DNA from: Hellea sp. | GTDB taxonomy: Bacteria; Pseudomonadota; Alphaproteobacteria; Caulobacterales; Maricaulaceae | Length of the DNA stretch: 64,000 nucleotides | NCBI GenBank assembly: GCA_013002305.1 | Contig: JABDKG010000087.1 | Span: forward strand, 62,001 to 126,000 | Reading direction: 5' to 3' | Shown here: positions 1 through 8,439 of the stretch, in pieces | Layout: each line of letters starts with the position of its first letter | How positions within the stretch are numbered: the first letter of the stretch is position 1 | Program-made: the position numbers and the translations under genes | Notes under the pieces: model-generated | Databases searched by the model: none | Told to the model about the DNA's origin: nothing | What the model saw: the letters and a program-made list of their open reading frames with translations, nothing else

Positions 1-58
1 AAATTTCGAAATTTCACAGTGAAATATTTTACCGATAAACAGTAAATTTTGCGGGATT
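1..58 (-). terminator. palindromes downstream of sufA
   Basis: Two short perfect palindromes lie between the left edge and the sufA stop: one at 1-14 and one at 11-25 (7-bp arms, 1-nt centre). They sit where the long leftward suf operon would end. They are AT-rich and lack a GC-rich stem, so a terminator role is only a guess. Confidence 0.25.
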
Positions 59-430
59 TCAGTTCACGGTCGCTGGTTCAATCGTTACGCTAATTCCGCA
101 CCCGCAAGCATCGGTCTGGTTTGGGTTATTGAAGGTAAATTTAGACTCCAATACTGCCTCTTCATAATCAATATGCGATCCTAAGATAAATAGAACAGCT
201 TTGGCGTCGACGACGATTTGAACATCTTTGTCTTCGACCAGCTCATCAAGCGGCGCGATCTCGGAGACATAGTCCATTTCATATTCCATGCCCGCGCAGC
301 CGCCATTTTTGACACCGACGCGCAGATACCCTTCCCCGCGTTCATCGAGGATTTCTTTAATGCGCGCCGCAGCAGCATCGGTCAGGCTCACTAATTTCGG
401 TCTTTGACGTTTTTCTTGGGGTTTTGCCAT
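59..430 (-). CDS. sufA: SufA/IscA-type iron-sulfur carrier protein
   Basis: A-type carrier of the HesB/IscA family (123 aa, the usual size), which accepts Fe-S clusters from the SufBCD scaffold and passes them to apoproteins in the cytoplasm. The three conserved cysteines are present: C45 in the motif GGCAG and C109/C111 in the C-terminal CGCG. The N-terminus carries a basic extension of about 12 residues. It is the last gene of the leftward suf operon, 11 bp after sufT. Family assignment is firm; whether it is best called SufA, IscA or ErpA cannot be settled by eye, and the symbol follows the operon context. Confidence 0.9.
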   Translation of the reverse strand: MAKPQEKRQRPKLVSLTDAAAARIKEILDERGEGYLRVGVKNGGCAGMEYEMDYVSEIAPLDELVEDKDVQIVVDAKAVLFILGSHIDYEEAVLESKFTFNNPNQTDACGCGISVTIEPATVN

Positions 431-441
431 ATCATCAAGTC

Positions 442-897
442 CTATAGCATATTCAGTTCGAGTTTGGCTTCTTCGCTCATCCGGTCCATGGTCCAGGGCG
501 GATCAAAGGTCATCGAAACCTCGACTTTGCGAACGCCGGCAATAACTTCACAGGCCTCTTGAACCCACATTGGCATTTCGCCGGCGACCGGACAGCCGGG
601 CGCGGTTAAGGTCATATCAATTTTGAGCGTGCGGTCGTCTTCAAGCTCTACTTTGTATATCAAGCCCAGCTCATAAATATCGACTGGAATTTCCGGATCA
701 TAAACCGTTTTGATTTGACCGATTACATCTGCTGTGATGCGCTCGAGTTCTTCCTGTGTCGGAGGATCTATTGGCGCGCCGGACAGGTCAATGACATCAC
801 GCGCAGGTTTTTCCGCGTCCGGCGCCTCGGCCAGACCCGGGATTTGCGCATTTGCGAGCGCTTCAGCTTGTCTTTGTCTATCGGTCATATCTTCCAT
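442..897 (-). CDS. sufT: SufT, DUF59/MIP18-family Fe-S assembly factor
   Basis: DUF59 (MIP18-like) protein of 151 aa, found in alphaproteobacterial suf operons as SufT and thought to help mature Fe-S proteins. Visible hallmarks are DPEIPVDIYELGLIY at the start of the domain (about residue 67 on), the TAPGCP loop with the single conserved cysteine, and the C-terminal signature FDPPWTMDRMSEEAKLEL. The first 50 residues are acidic and probably disordered. It lies between sufS (17 bp gap) and sufA (11 bp gap), consistent with co-transcription. Role in cluster trafficking is family knowledge, not visible in the sequence. Confidence 0.9.
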   Translation of the reverse strand: MEDMTDRQRQAEALANAQIPGLAEAPDAEKPARDVIDLSGAPIDPPTQEELERITADVIGQIKTVYDPEIPVDIYELGLIYKVELEDDRTLKIDMTLTAPGCPVAGEMPMWVQEACEVIAGVRKVEVSMTFDPPWTMDRMSEEAKLELNML

Positions 898-914
898 CTA
901 TATAGTACCATATT

Positions 915-2132
915 TTAAGATAAAAAGTGGGCGGCCTTTTTTACCGCTTCGACAAGGCGGTCGGCCTCATCCAGTGTATTGTAAATGCCAAAACTGGCCC
1001 GCGCCGTCGAGTGGATGCCGAAGCGTTCCATCAAGGGCTGCGTACAATGTTGGCCCGCCCGTACAGCGACGCCGTATTTATCCAGTATTTGGGCCACATC
1101 GTGTGCGTGAGCGCCTTCCAGATTAAAGGCAAGAACACTGCCCTTCTGCGGCGCATCGCCAATCAGGCGAAACGAATTGATATTTCGAAGACCGTCAAGC
1201 GCGTGGCTGTAAACTGCCAATTCGTGCAGGTGGATTTCGGCCGGATCATATTGGGTGTACCAGTCGATCGCCGCGCCAAGACCGATGGCCTGTATAATCG
1301 GCGGCGTTCCGGCCTCAAATTTATGGGGCGGATCGTTATAGGTGATGTGGGTCTCAAATACATCCTCGATCATTTCGCCGCCGCCGTTAAACGGGCGCAG
1401 TCGTTCGAGCATATCAGATGTACCATAAAGCGCGCCGATGCCTGTTGGTCCGTAAAGTTTATGGCCGGTCATACAAAAGAAGTCACAGCCGAGGTCCTGA
1501 ACATTAATCGGCATATGGACAGCGGCCTGCGTGCCATCAACGACGAATATAGCGCCCGCGGCCTTTACCCAGGGCGCAATCTCTTTAATCGGATTGATCG
1601 TGCCCAGTACATTGGACATATGCACAAGCGATACGACTTTAGTCTTGCTCGATATCATCGATTTGAGCGCATCCAGATCGAGCGAACCGTCATCGCGTAC
1701 AGGCACAAATTTGATCACCGCGCCTTTACGCTCCCGGTGGAAATGCCACGGCACAATATTGGAGTGATGCTCCATCTGGGAGATAATAATTTCATCGCCC
1801 TCGCCGATTTCGTCGGATAGACCATAAGCGATCAGATTCAGCGCTTCTGTCGCGCCTTTGGTAAAGACGATATTCTCAGCCTCAGGCGCGCCGAGGAAGT
1901 CGGCAACTTTTTGCCGGGCGCCCTCATAAGCCTCAGTTGTTTCATTCGCCATGGTGTGGAGACCGCGATGCACATTGGCGTAAGACGTTTCCATTTGGTG
2001 GGTCATTGCCTTGATAACCGCTGTCGGCTTCTGCGTGCTTGCAGCGTTATCGAGATAGGCAAGCTGTTTGCCATTGATTTTGCGCGATAATATCGGGAAC
2101 TGCCCCCGGATTTCCTCAACATTAAACCCCAT
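915..2132 (-). CDS. sufS: SufS cysteine desulfurase (group II)
   Basis: PLP-dependent class V aminotransferase-fold enzyme (405 aa) that removes sulfur from L-cysteine as a persulfide for SufBCD. The PLP-binding lysine lies in MTGHKLYGPTGIG and the catalytic cysteine in the short C-terminal loop RAGQHCTQP, both typical of SufS rather than IscS. Its start overlaps the end of sufD by 11 nt, so the two are translationally linked. No separate SufE gene is seen in the window; SufT and SufA follow it. This is one of two desulfurases in the operon; the other at 6048-7178 is of the NifS/IscS type. Confidence 0.95.
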   Translation of the reverse strand: MGFNVEEIRGQFPILSRKINGKQLAYLDNAASTQKPTAVIKAMTHQMETSYANVHRGLHTMANETTEAYEGARQKVADFLGAPEAENIVFTKGATEALNLIAYGLSDEIGEGDEIIISQMEHHSNIVPWHFHRERKGAVIKFVPVRDDGSLDLDALKSMISSKTKVVSLVHMSNVLGTINPIKEIAPWVKAAGAIFVVDGTQAAVHMPINVQDLGCDFFCMTGHKLYGPTGIGALYGTSDMLERLRPFNGGGEMIEDVFETHITYNDPPHKFEAGTPPIIQAIGLGAAIDWYTQYDPAEIHLHELAVYSHALDGLRNINSFRLIGDAPQKGSVLAFNLEGAHAHDVAQILDKYGVAVRAGQHCTQPLMERFGIHSTARASFGIYNTLDEADRLVEAVKKAAHFLS

Positions 2133-3162
2133 AGGAGGTCTCCAGCCATTCGGAAATCTGCGTCATTAACGAGGCTTTCATCGCATCATCTTCCATATCA
2201 TCAAATACGGAGGCCACAAAGGCTTCCGTCAAAAGCGCTTTAGCCTGCGCCATCGGAATGCCGCGCTGACGCATATAGAAGAGCGCGTTGTCATCAAGCG
2301 CGCCGATTGTATTGCCATGGGCGCAAGCAACATCATCGGCGTAAATTTCCAGCTCCGGTTTAGAGCGGATTTCGGCCCGATCAGATAACATCAGCGCGTC
2401 ATGGCGCATTTCTGCGTCCGTATGCTGCGCGTCGCGCTCGACATGGAACTTGCCCTGAAAGACGCCTTTGGCTTTGTCGGTGACAACCCCTTTGACAGAT
2501 TGGCGAATTAGGCAGTTCGGATGGTCAAGCTTTGTAAAACTGGTCAAATCAGCATGGCGATTGCCGGATAGTAGGTATGCCCCGTTCATATGGGCAATAA
2601 TCCCCTCGCCTTCACCGTAAAGACGGGTTTCAAGACGGGACATCCCCCCGCCAAAACTCAGCATATATTGATTCAGTTTTGCGCCGTTTTGCGCAAATAT
2701 TCGGCTCGTTTGCAGGCGTGTATGGTCGGAATCGTCATTGTGAATGATGATGCGTGTTAGTTCACTTTCTTCGCCGAGATCGATATCAATATCGATATTG
2801 GAAAATCCTTTTTCACTGCAATTATAATGTTCAATCAAAATCAGCGAATGTCCGTCATCTATATTGACTTCAAGGCTGGAGTGCCCGGGCTGTGCATAAG
2901 TGATTTCCAGTGGTTTCTTAAGATCGGTGTGCTCATTGACACTTATGCGCCAGGTGCCGTCTGTATGAAACATAGAGAGCCTGCACCCGTCTCCGGCGGG
3001 GCCGGCATAGGGCTTCTTGAAACCGTCCCAATCTTCCAAATCGGAAATTTTAGGTGTGGCTTCCTGTAGCAAACCGGGATCACTTTCCTGAACAGCGCGG
3101 CGGACATCTGTCCATTTCCAAGCTTCCATGCGACGATGGGGGAGTTGTTTGAGAACGGGCAC
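2122..3162 (-). CDS. sufD: SufD, Fe-S scaffold subunit
   Basis: SufD subunit of the SufBC2D scaffold (346 aa from the start chosen here). The C-terminal half shows the SufB/SufD beta-helix family, ending with the FYMRQRGI and AKALLTEAFV segments. An in-frame reading extends to 3204, but those extra residues (MDPGLRRDE...) are the familiar translation of a palindromic repeat, not protein. I choose GTG at 3160-3162, preceded by AGAGGA seven bases upstream; ATG at 3127-3129 is the alternative. The Shine-Dalgarno sequence lies at the very edge of the repeat. sufS overlaps its 3' end by 11 nt. Confidence 0.9.
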   Translation of the reverse strand: MPVLKQLPHRRMEAWKWTDVRRAVQESDPGLLQEATPKISDLEDWDGFKKPYAGPAGDGCRLSMFHTDGTWRISVNEHTDLKKPLEITYAQPGHSSLEVNIDDGHSLILIEHYNCSEKGFSNIDIDIDLGEESELTRIIIHNDDSDHTRLQTSRIFAQNGAKLNQYMLSFGGGMSRLETRLYGEGEGIIAHMNGAYLLSGNRHADLTSFTKLDHPNCLIRQSVKGVVTDKAKGVFQGKFHVERDAQHTDAEMRHDALMLSDRAEIRSKPELEIYADDVACAHGNTIGALDDNALFYMRQRGIPMAQAKALLTEAFVASVFDDMEDDAMKASLMTQISEWLETSYGV

Positions 3163-3172
3163 TACTTCATCC

Positions 3173-3287
3173 TCTCGTTCATCCCGGCGGAGGCCGGGAT
3201 CCAAGCTTTTCTAGCCACGATCCAGTCATTATCCTTCTTAATGAATGACTGGAGCGTGGATCCCGCTCTGCAGCGGGATGAGCGAGT
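3173..3287. repeat. REP-like composite palindromic element
   Basis: Three consecutive inverted repeats occupy the sufC-sufD gap: 3181-3200 (8-bp arms ATCCCGGC/GCCGGGAT), 3222-3252 (CCAGTCATT/AATGACTGG) and 3260-3279 (ATCCCGCT/AGCGGGAT). The outer ends CTCGTTCAT and ATGAGCGAG are also nearly complementary, so the whole unit can fold on itself. This is the type of intergenic palindrome common in alphaproteobacterial genomes, whose translation gives the well-known spurious peptide MDPGLRRDE. It may act as an mRNA-processing or stability element within the operon. Confidence 0.8.
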
Positions 3288-3294
3288 GTAGAGA

Positions 3295-4041
3295 TTACGC
3301 CGCATATTTGTCGTAGCCTTCCTTTTCGAGGGTTTTTGCCAGGTCGGCGTCCCCGGATGCCGCGATTTTGCCGGCTGACAAGACATGAACTTGGTCCGGT
3401 ACGATATAATCGAGCAGGCGCTGATAGTGCGTAATAATCAGGAAGCCACGATCGGGCGAACGCAGTGAATTGACACCGTCCGCCACGATCCGCAGCGCGT
3501 CGACATCAAGGCCGCTATCGGTCTCGTCCATGACGATAAAACTCGGCTCAAGCATCATCATCTGGAAAATTTCCATGCGCTTCTTTTCGCCGCCCGAAAA
3601 CCCGACATTGAGCGGCCGTTTGAGCATCTCCGGCTTGATTTTAAGCTCTTTAGCGAGCGCCCGCGCTTTTTTCAGAAACTCCGGCGCGCCCATTTCTTCT
3701 TCGCCGCGCGCTTTACGCTGCGCATTGAGAGCCGTTTTCAGGAATGTCATCGTCGGCACGCCCGGGATTTCCAGCGGATATTGAAACGATAGAAACAGGC
3801 CTTTCGCGGCGCGTTCCTCGGCTTCCATTTCCAGCAGGTTTTCACCGCCGAGTTCGACGGTTCCTTCTGTCACTTCATAGCCATCTCGGCCTGTCAGAAC
3901 ATAAGACAGGGTCGATTTACCTGAGCCATTTGGGCCCATAATGGCATGGACTTCACCGGCCGGAACTTCCAGTGAAATCCCGTTTAATATCTGGCTCTGC
4001 GCCTCGCCAACAACGGCGTGTAAATTATTGATTTTCAACAT
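3295..4041 (-). CDS. sufC: SufC, ABC-type ATPase of the Fe-S scaffold
   Basis: Cytosolic ABC ATPase (248 aa) that energises the SufBCD scaffold. All nucleotide-binding motifs are visible: Walker A GPNGSGKST (about residue 35), the signature FSGGEKKRMEI, and Walker B FIVMDETDSGLD. There are no membrane segments, as expected. It starts 4 bp after the ridA-like gene ends and is separated from sufD by the REP-like element, so the sufC/sufD mRNA junction may be processed or structured. Confidence 0.95.
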   Translation of the reverse strand: MLKINNLHAVVGEAQSQILNGISLEVPAGEVHAIMGPNGSGKSTLSYVLTGRDGYEVTEGTVELGGENLLEMEAEERAAKGLFLSFQYPLEIPGVPTMTFLKTALNAQRKARGEEEMGAPEFLKKARALAKELKIKPEMLKRPLNVGFSGGEKKRMEIFQMMMLEPSFIVMDETDSGLDVDALRIVADGVNSLRSPDRGFLIITHYQRLLDYIVPDQVHVLSAGKIAASGDADLAKTLEKEGYDKYAA

Positions 4042-4045
4042 TATA

Positions 4046-4450
4046 TTAGCCCTTGTAGGCGGTCACTTCGATTTCAATTTTCATTTTAGGATCGACCAGA
4101 TCGGCCACAACCATAGTCGCGGCCGGACGAATTTCTCCGAAATATTGCTTCAAGACAGGCCGAACTTCCGGAATATATTTACGGTCAGATACGGTATATT
4201 GCACCCGAACGGCGTGGCCGAGCTCGAAACCGCCGGCTTTCATCGCGGCCATAATATTGGCGAAAGTATTATGGGCCTGCTGGACGACGCTTTCGGGAAT
4301 TTCGCCGGTATTGTAGTCATCACCAACGGTTCCGGCGACAAAGCACCAGTCGCCCTGCACCACGGCGCGCGAGAAGCTGTAATTCTTCTCACCGTTCGAG
4401 CCCATGGAAATGAGCTTGCGTTTCGGGTCGGCTTTTTTCTTTGCTGGCAT
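4046..4450 (-). CDS. RidA/YjgF/UK114 family protein
   Basis: RidA-family protein of 134 aa with a basic N-terminal extension. RidA proteins hydrolyse reactive enamine/imine intermediates (2-aminoacrylate) released by PLP enzymes. The conserved arginine that holds the substrate carboxylate is present in EIRPAATMVV, and the C-terminal IEIEVTAY segment fits the family. The gene is inserted between sufB and sufC and ends 4 bp before sufC, so it is a genuine operon member. Residues after the arginine (TMVV rather than the RidA-type CV) suggest a divergent subgroup, so enamine deaminase activity is likely but not certain. Its 5' side holds a second REP-like element. Confidence 0.85.
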   Translation of the reverse strand: MPAKKKADPKRKLISMGSNGEKNYSFSRAVVQGDWCFVAGTVGDDYNTGEIPESVVQQAHNTFANIMAAMKAGGFELGHAVRVQYTVSDRKYIPEVRPVLKQYFGEIRPAATMVVADLVDPKMKIEIEVTAYKG

Positions 4451-4479
4451 TTTCGTGTCCTTTTAAATCTCAAATCTTC

Positions 4480-4538
4480 CGCTCATCCTCGGGCTTGACC
4501 CGTGGATCCATGGATTCCCGAATTCGCGGGAATGAGCG
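4480..4538. repeat. second REP-like palindromic element
   Basis: The sufB-ridA gap holds two inverted repeats, 4490-4502 (CGGG/CCCG, 5-nt loop) and 4514-4533 (ATTCCCG/CGGGAAT). They are bracketed by the complementary ends CGCTCAT (4480-4486) and ATGAGCG (4532-4538). It resembles the element at 3173-3287, both in the ATCCCG/ATTCCCG core and in the ATGAGCG end, so they look like members of one repeat family inserted twice in the same operon. Confidence 0.75.
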
Positions 4539-4554
4539 GATGTAAATAATAAAA

Positions 4555-6051
4555 TCACCCCACACTCCCCTCAAGAGAGATGGCAACTAACTTCTGCGCT
4601 TCAACGGCAAATTCCATCGGCAGTTCCTGCAGCACTTCGCGGCAAAAACCGTTGACGAGGAGCGCAACAGCGTCTTCCTCAGACAGGCCGCGCTGACGGC
4701 AATAAAACAGCTGATCATCTGAGAGCTTGGACGTTGTCGCTTCATGCTCAAACTGCGCCGTTGGCGTATCGCTTTCGATATAGGGCACGGTGTGGGCGCC
4801 GCAATCATTGCCGATCAGAAGGCTATCGCATTGGGTGAAGTTCCGCGCGCCCGTTGCTTTACGGTGCGCAGAGACCAGCCCGCGATAGGTTGAGTTGGAT
4901 TTACCCGCGCTAATGCCTTTGGAAATGACCCGCGACTTGGTGTTTTTGCCCAAATGGATCATCTTTGTGCCGGTATCGGCCTGTTGATGGCCATTGGTGA
5001 TGGCGATTGAGTAAAACTCGCCTTGGCTGTCATCCCCGCGCAAAATGCAGGACGGGTATTTCCAGGTCACGGCAGAGCCGGTTTCGACCTGGGTCCAGCT
5101 AACTTTGGAGTTCTTGCCGCGGCAATCGGCGCGCTTGGTGACAAAATTATAGACCCCGCCATTGCCTTCGCTATCGCCCGGCCACCAGTTTTGCACGGTG
5201 GAGTATTTCACTTCGGCGTCGTCATGGACGATTATTTCAACAATCGCCGCGTGAAGTTGGTTCTCATCGCGCATTGGCGCGGTGCAGCCTTCGAGATAAG
5301 AGACGTAAGAGCCTTTATCAGCAATGATCAAGGTCCGCTCAAATTGACCCGTCCCTTGTGCGTTCATCCGGAAATAGGTCGACAGCTCCATCGGGCAACG
5401 CACGCCCGGAGGGATATAGACAAAGGACCCATCGGAAAACACGGCATTATTGAGCGTGGCGTAATAATTATCGGTCACCGGCACAACTGAGCCCATATAT
5501 TTACGTACTAGCTCAGGATGATCTTTGACGGCTTCCGAGAAGGAACAAAATATAACACCATGCTTGGCGAGTTCATCTTTGAACGTTGTGACGACTGACA
5601 CGGAATCAAACACCGCGTCGACGGCGACCTTGGGCGCGCCTTCAACACCGGCCAGAACCTCTTGTTCTTTAAGGGAAATTCCAAGCTTGTTGTAAATCTC
5701 AAGGATTTCCGGATCGACTTCATCGAGCGACTTTGGCCCCTCTTTTTTCACCGGCGAGGCGTAGTAATACATATCCTGAAAATCAATTTCCGGGTAATCG
5801 ACCATAGCCCAAGTCGGTTCTTCGAGGGTGAGCCAGCGGCGATAGGCTTCGAGCCGCCATTCTAGCAGCCATTCGGGCTCTTCTTTTTTGGCCGAGATAA
5901 AGCGGACGATGTCTTCATTCAGGCCTTTTGGCGCAAATTCCTGTTCAATATCGCTATCGAAGCCATATTTGTACTTATCAGCTTCAAGCGAACGAACGCC
6001 CTCCACGGTGCTGGCATCGATAGAATCTTTGACTTTGACTTCATTAGTCAT
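4555..6051 (-). CDS. sufB: SufB, Fe-S scaffold subunit
   Basis: SufB (498 aa), the core scaffold on which clusters are built in the SufBC2D complex. Family segments run along the whole protein: the N-terminal helical part, [33 protein letters not shown], the beta-helix with [16 protein letters not shown] carrying the conserved cysteine, and the C-terminal [20 protein letters not shown] shared with SufD. The start (ATG, 6049-6051) overlaps the stop of the upstream desulfurase gene in an ATGA arrangement, showing translational coupling. The REP-like element separates it from the ridA-like gene downstream. Confidence 0.97.
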   Translation of the reverse strand: MTNEVKVKDSIDASTVEGVRSLEADKYKYGFDSDIEQEFAPKGLNEDIVRFISAKKEEPEWLLEWRLEAYRRWLTLEEPTWAMVDYPEIDFQDMYYYASPVKKEGPKSLDEVDPEILEIYNKLGISLKEQEVLAGVEGAPKVAVDAVFDSVSVVTTFKDELAKHGVIFCSFSEAVKDHPELVRKYMGSVVPVTDNYYATLNNAVFSDGSFVYIPPGVRCPMELSTYFRMNAQGTGQFERTLIIADKGSYVSYLEGCTAPMRDENQLHAAIVEIIVHDDAEVKYSTVQNWWPGDSEGNGGVYNFVTKRADCRGKNSKVSWTQVETGSAVTWKYPSCILRGDDSQGEFYSIAITNGHQQADTGTKMIHLGKNTKSRVISKGISAGKSNSTYRGLVSAHRKATGARNFTQCDSLLIGNDCGAHTVPYIESDTPTAQFEHEATTSKLSDDQLFYCRQRGLSEEDAVALLVNGFCREVLQELPMEFAVEAQKLVAISLEGSVG

Positions 6052-7178
6052 GACGCGACTTTCAGTTTTGTACGGTCAATATTCCGAATTTTGGCCCACG
6101 AATTGAGGAATATCTCGGCCTCTTCCAGGGTTGAATTGTAACCGAGAGACAGGCGAATAGCGCCTTCAGGCGCCTGATCCTGGCAGTTCATGGCAGTAAG
6201 CGCTTTGCTCGCACCTGTCTTGCCGCTCGAACACGCCATACCGCGCGACACTGAAATGCCTTCCAGATCGAGCGCCATCATCAATGTCATCGAGCTTGTA
6301 TCCGGAAGTGCAAAGAAACTGGTATTAGGCAAACGAGTGACGTCTTTACCGAAAATCGTAAGACCAGGCTCCATATCTGCAAGAATTACCTCGATATAGT
6401 CCCGTATCTTATTGATATCACTCAAACTATGGGCCTCTTTAACGGCGGCGCCAAAGCCATAAATACCGGCAACATTCATGGTCCCGGCCCGGCGGCGTTG
6501 TTCCTGACCGCCACCGGTCAAATATGCGGTAAATGGCGCGTCTGACGACACATATAGAGCGCCTACGCCTTGCGGGCCACCAATTTTGTGGGCGGATACT
6601 GATAAGTAATCCGGAAGGCACATAAAGTCGATCTTACCGAGGGTTTGAACCGCGTCGATCAATATCAAACCTCCGGCATCTTTTGTCATTTCAATCGCGC
6701 GTTCATAGTCCTGAATGACCCCGGTTTCGCTATTGGCCGCCGGCATGGAGACAAATGGTCTGCCGTCCGCCTCATTCCAGTTTTTCAGTTCAGTTTCGAG
6801 CCAATTCATATCCATTAAGCCGCTTTTTAGGGCAGGAATAAAATCAATAGTCGCGCCAGATCGTTCAGCCGCGCTTTGAGAAGCCGGATGGTCCAGAGAA
6901 GAGATCAGAAGACGTTTACATCCGCCCGATACAGCTGACATCACTGCGGTATTATTGCCCTCGGTTCCGCTGCCGGTGAAGATTATATCCTGCGCGCACA
7001 GGCCGAGCTTTACCGCCAAAGCTTCGCGGGCGTCAGAAATTAAACCCCGCGCCGCGCGCCCGTGGGCATGAGGTGCAGAGGGATTACCGATAACTGTCAT
7101 AGCGTAGCCAACCGCCTCAATCACTTCAGGCCGGGCTGGAGACGTTGAATTATGGTCGAAATAAATACGCTTGGTCAT
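6048..7178 (-). CDS. NifS/IscS-type (group I) cysteine desulfurase
   Basis: PLP-dependent cysteine desulfurase of 376 aa, a second sulfur donor in this operon. The N-terminus [14 protein letters not shown], the PLP lysine in [13 protein letters not shown] and the long catalytic loop [13 protein letters not shown] mark it as group I (IscS/NifS-like), unlike SufS further down. ATGA overlaps couple it to iscR upstream and sufB downstream. Such iscR-desulfurase-sufB orders are common in Alphaproteobacteria. It probably supplies sulfur for Fe-S assembly or tRNA thiolation, but its preferred acceptor cannot be read from sequence. Confidence 0.9.
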   Translation of the reverse strand: MTKRIYFDHNSTSPARPEVIEAVGYAMTVIGNPSAPHAHGRAARGLISDAREALAVKLGLCAQDIIFTGSGTEGNNTAVMSAVSGGCKRLLISSLDHPASQSAAERSGATIDFIPALKSGLMDMNWLETELKNWNEADGRPFVSMPAANSETGVIQDYERAIEMTKDAGGLILIDAVQTLGKIDFMCLPDYLSVSAHKIGGPQGVGALYVSSDAPFTAYLTGGGQEQRRRAGTMNVAGIYGFGAAVKEAHSLSDINKIRDYIEVILADMEPGLTIFGKDVTRLPNTSFFALPDTSSMTLMMALDLEGISVSRGMACSSGKTGASKALTAMNCQDQAPEGAIRLSLGYNSTLEEAEIFLNSWAKIRNIDRTKLKVAS

Positions 7179-7621
7179 TGCGCCGCCTCCTCGAATGATG
7201 GCGGTATTGCGATATTTTGTTCGACCACGTCAGCAACTGAAACCTTAGCCAAGAAATCCTCGATATGAGCCTCAAGCGCATCCCATAATGAGTGCGTTAA
7301 ACACTGGGTTTTATGACCGGTGCAATTTTGTTTGATTTCAGGGGTGCAGCCATGGAGTTTTATGTCTTCATCAACGGCATCGATAATTTTATCAAGCGCG
7401 ATAGAACTGGATGGGCGCGACAGGCTATATCCACCAGATTGTCCGCGATGACTGTCAACCAGTCCGGCTTTTCGAAGTTTACCGAAAAGCTGCTCCAAAA
7501 ATGCCAGCGAAATGGACTGACGACTCGCAATCTCGGAGAGCGACACAACTTTATTTGGACCTTGAGCGGCCAAATCGGTCATCGCCATGATGGCGTATCG
7601 TCCTTTTGCGGTCAGTTTCAC
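7175..7621 (-). CDS. iscR: Rrf2-family Fe-S regulator, IscR-like
   Basis: Winged-helix Rrf2 regulator of 148 aa and first gene of the suf operon. The DNA-binding region is the N-terminal 60 residues (KLTAKGRYAIMAM, then SLAFLEQLFGKLRKAGLV and SHRGQSGGYSLSRP). Three cysteines lie in CTPEIKQNC and KTQCLTHSLW, spaced much as the [2Fe-2S] ligands of IscR, followed by the IscR-like CLTHSLWDAL. It is therefore expected to sense cluster status and regulate this operon. Start is GTG at 7619-7621. It overlaps the desulfurase gene by 4 nt. Confidence 0.9.
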   Translation of the reverse strand: MKLTAKGRYAIMAMTDLAAQGPNKVVSLSEIASRQSISLAFLEQLFGKLRKAGLVDSHRGQSGGYSLSRPSSSIALDKIIDAVDEDIKLHGCTPEIKQNCTGHKTQCLTHSLWDALEAHIEDFLAKVSVADVVEQNIAIPPSFEEAAQ

Positions 7622-7704
7622 TGCCTAACATCCTATTTATGTGGTTTTTTTCTCGCTTTTTCCAAATCGCTTTGTTAAAGGCCACCACGTATTATCCAGC
7701 GGGG

Positions 7705-7733
7705 TCGTTACTAATCCCGACTGCTTTAGTCAA
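7705..7733 (-). promoter_or_regulatory. candidate suf-operon promoter with IscR-type site
   Basis: Reading leftward, TTGACT (7728-7733) and TAACGA (7705-7710) are separated by 17 bp and would place transcription start about 75 bases before iscR. The -35 box overlaps an inverted repeat GACT-N5-AGTC (7719-7731), reminiscent of IscR-type operators reported in Alphaproteobacteria. The -10 is weak and the operator match partial; position in front of an autoregulated gene is the main support. Confidence 0.4.
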
Positions 7734-7761
7734 GATTATATATAAGTATTAAGAGAGCTAA

Positions 7762-8439
7762 ATGCCAGAAGTCATTTTTGCCGGCCCGGAAGGTCGCCTC
7801 GAAGGCCGTTATCACCCTTCCGAAGACCCGGCGGCGCCGTGCGCTTTAATCCTGTCTCCGCATCCCAAAGCCGGCGGCCATATGGATCACCGAATTCCTG
7901 TTGCCATGTACGAGCAATATAAGGCGCGCGGGTTCTCAGTGCTGCGATTTAATTTTCGCGGGATTGGCCGCTCAATCGGGACCTATGACAATGGTCAGGG
8001 CGAGTTGCAAGACGCAGCATACGCTCTTGATTGGATGCAGAGTTTTAATCAAAACGCGCCTTTTTCCTGGGTTTCTGGCTACTCATTCGGGGCGTGGATC
8101 GGCATGCAGCTCTTGATGCGCCGTCCGGAAGTCGCCGGATTTATCTCCATGTCGCTTCCGACCAATACTTATGACTTTGCATTTCTCGCACCTTGCCCTG
8201 CGTCAGGTCTCGTAACTTACGGCAGTGAGGATCCAATCGTACCAGCCGATGATGTAGATCGTGTCATTGAACGTATCCGGGTTCAAAAAGGGAAAATTAT
8301 CTCTACCCACCGGATCGAAGGTGCAGATCATTTTTATACCGATCATATGGATGAGACGATGGATGTTATCGATGATTATCTCGACCAGCATCTTGATCCT
8401 CAATATTGCCCGCCTCGTACGCCCAGGATTCCGGTTTAA
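7762..8439 (+). CDS. alpha/beta hydrolase, small esterase-like
   Basis: Alpha/beta-hydrolase fold protein of 225 aa, cytosolic. The nucleophile elbow GYSFGAW places the catalytic serine at S108; the acid is probably the aspartate in GSEDPIV and the base the histidine in GADHFYTDH near the C-terminus. The oxyanion strand SPHPKAGGHMDHR and the FNFRGIGRS loop resemble the YqiA/dienelactone-type and 'alpha/beta hydrolase, CocE-like small' proteins of Proteobacteria, whose substrates are unknown. It is divergent from iscR and overlaps the 3' end of anmK by 4 nt (convergent). Confidence 0.85.
   Translation: MPEVIFAGPEGRLEGRYHPSEDPAAPCALILSPHPKAGGHMDHRIPVAMYEQYKARGFSVLRFNFRGIGRSIGTYDNGQGELQDAAYALDWMQSFNQNAPFSWVSGYSFGAWIGMQLLMRRPEVAGFISMSLPTNTYDFAFLAPCPASGLVTYGSEDPIVPADDVDRVIERIRVQKGKIISTHRIEGADHFYTDHMDETMDVIDDYLDQHLDPQYCPPRTPRIPV

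Noticed and set aside
927-1820. 297-aa open frame on the plus strand opposite sufS
   Set aside because: It is fully antisense to sufS, shows no recognisable motif, and reflects the codon pattern of the real gene.
3162-3204. N-terminal extension of sufD beginning MDPGLRRDE
   Set aside because: It is the translation of the REP-like palindrome; a GTG with a good Shine-Dalgarno sequence lies just downstream.
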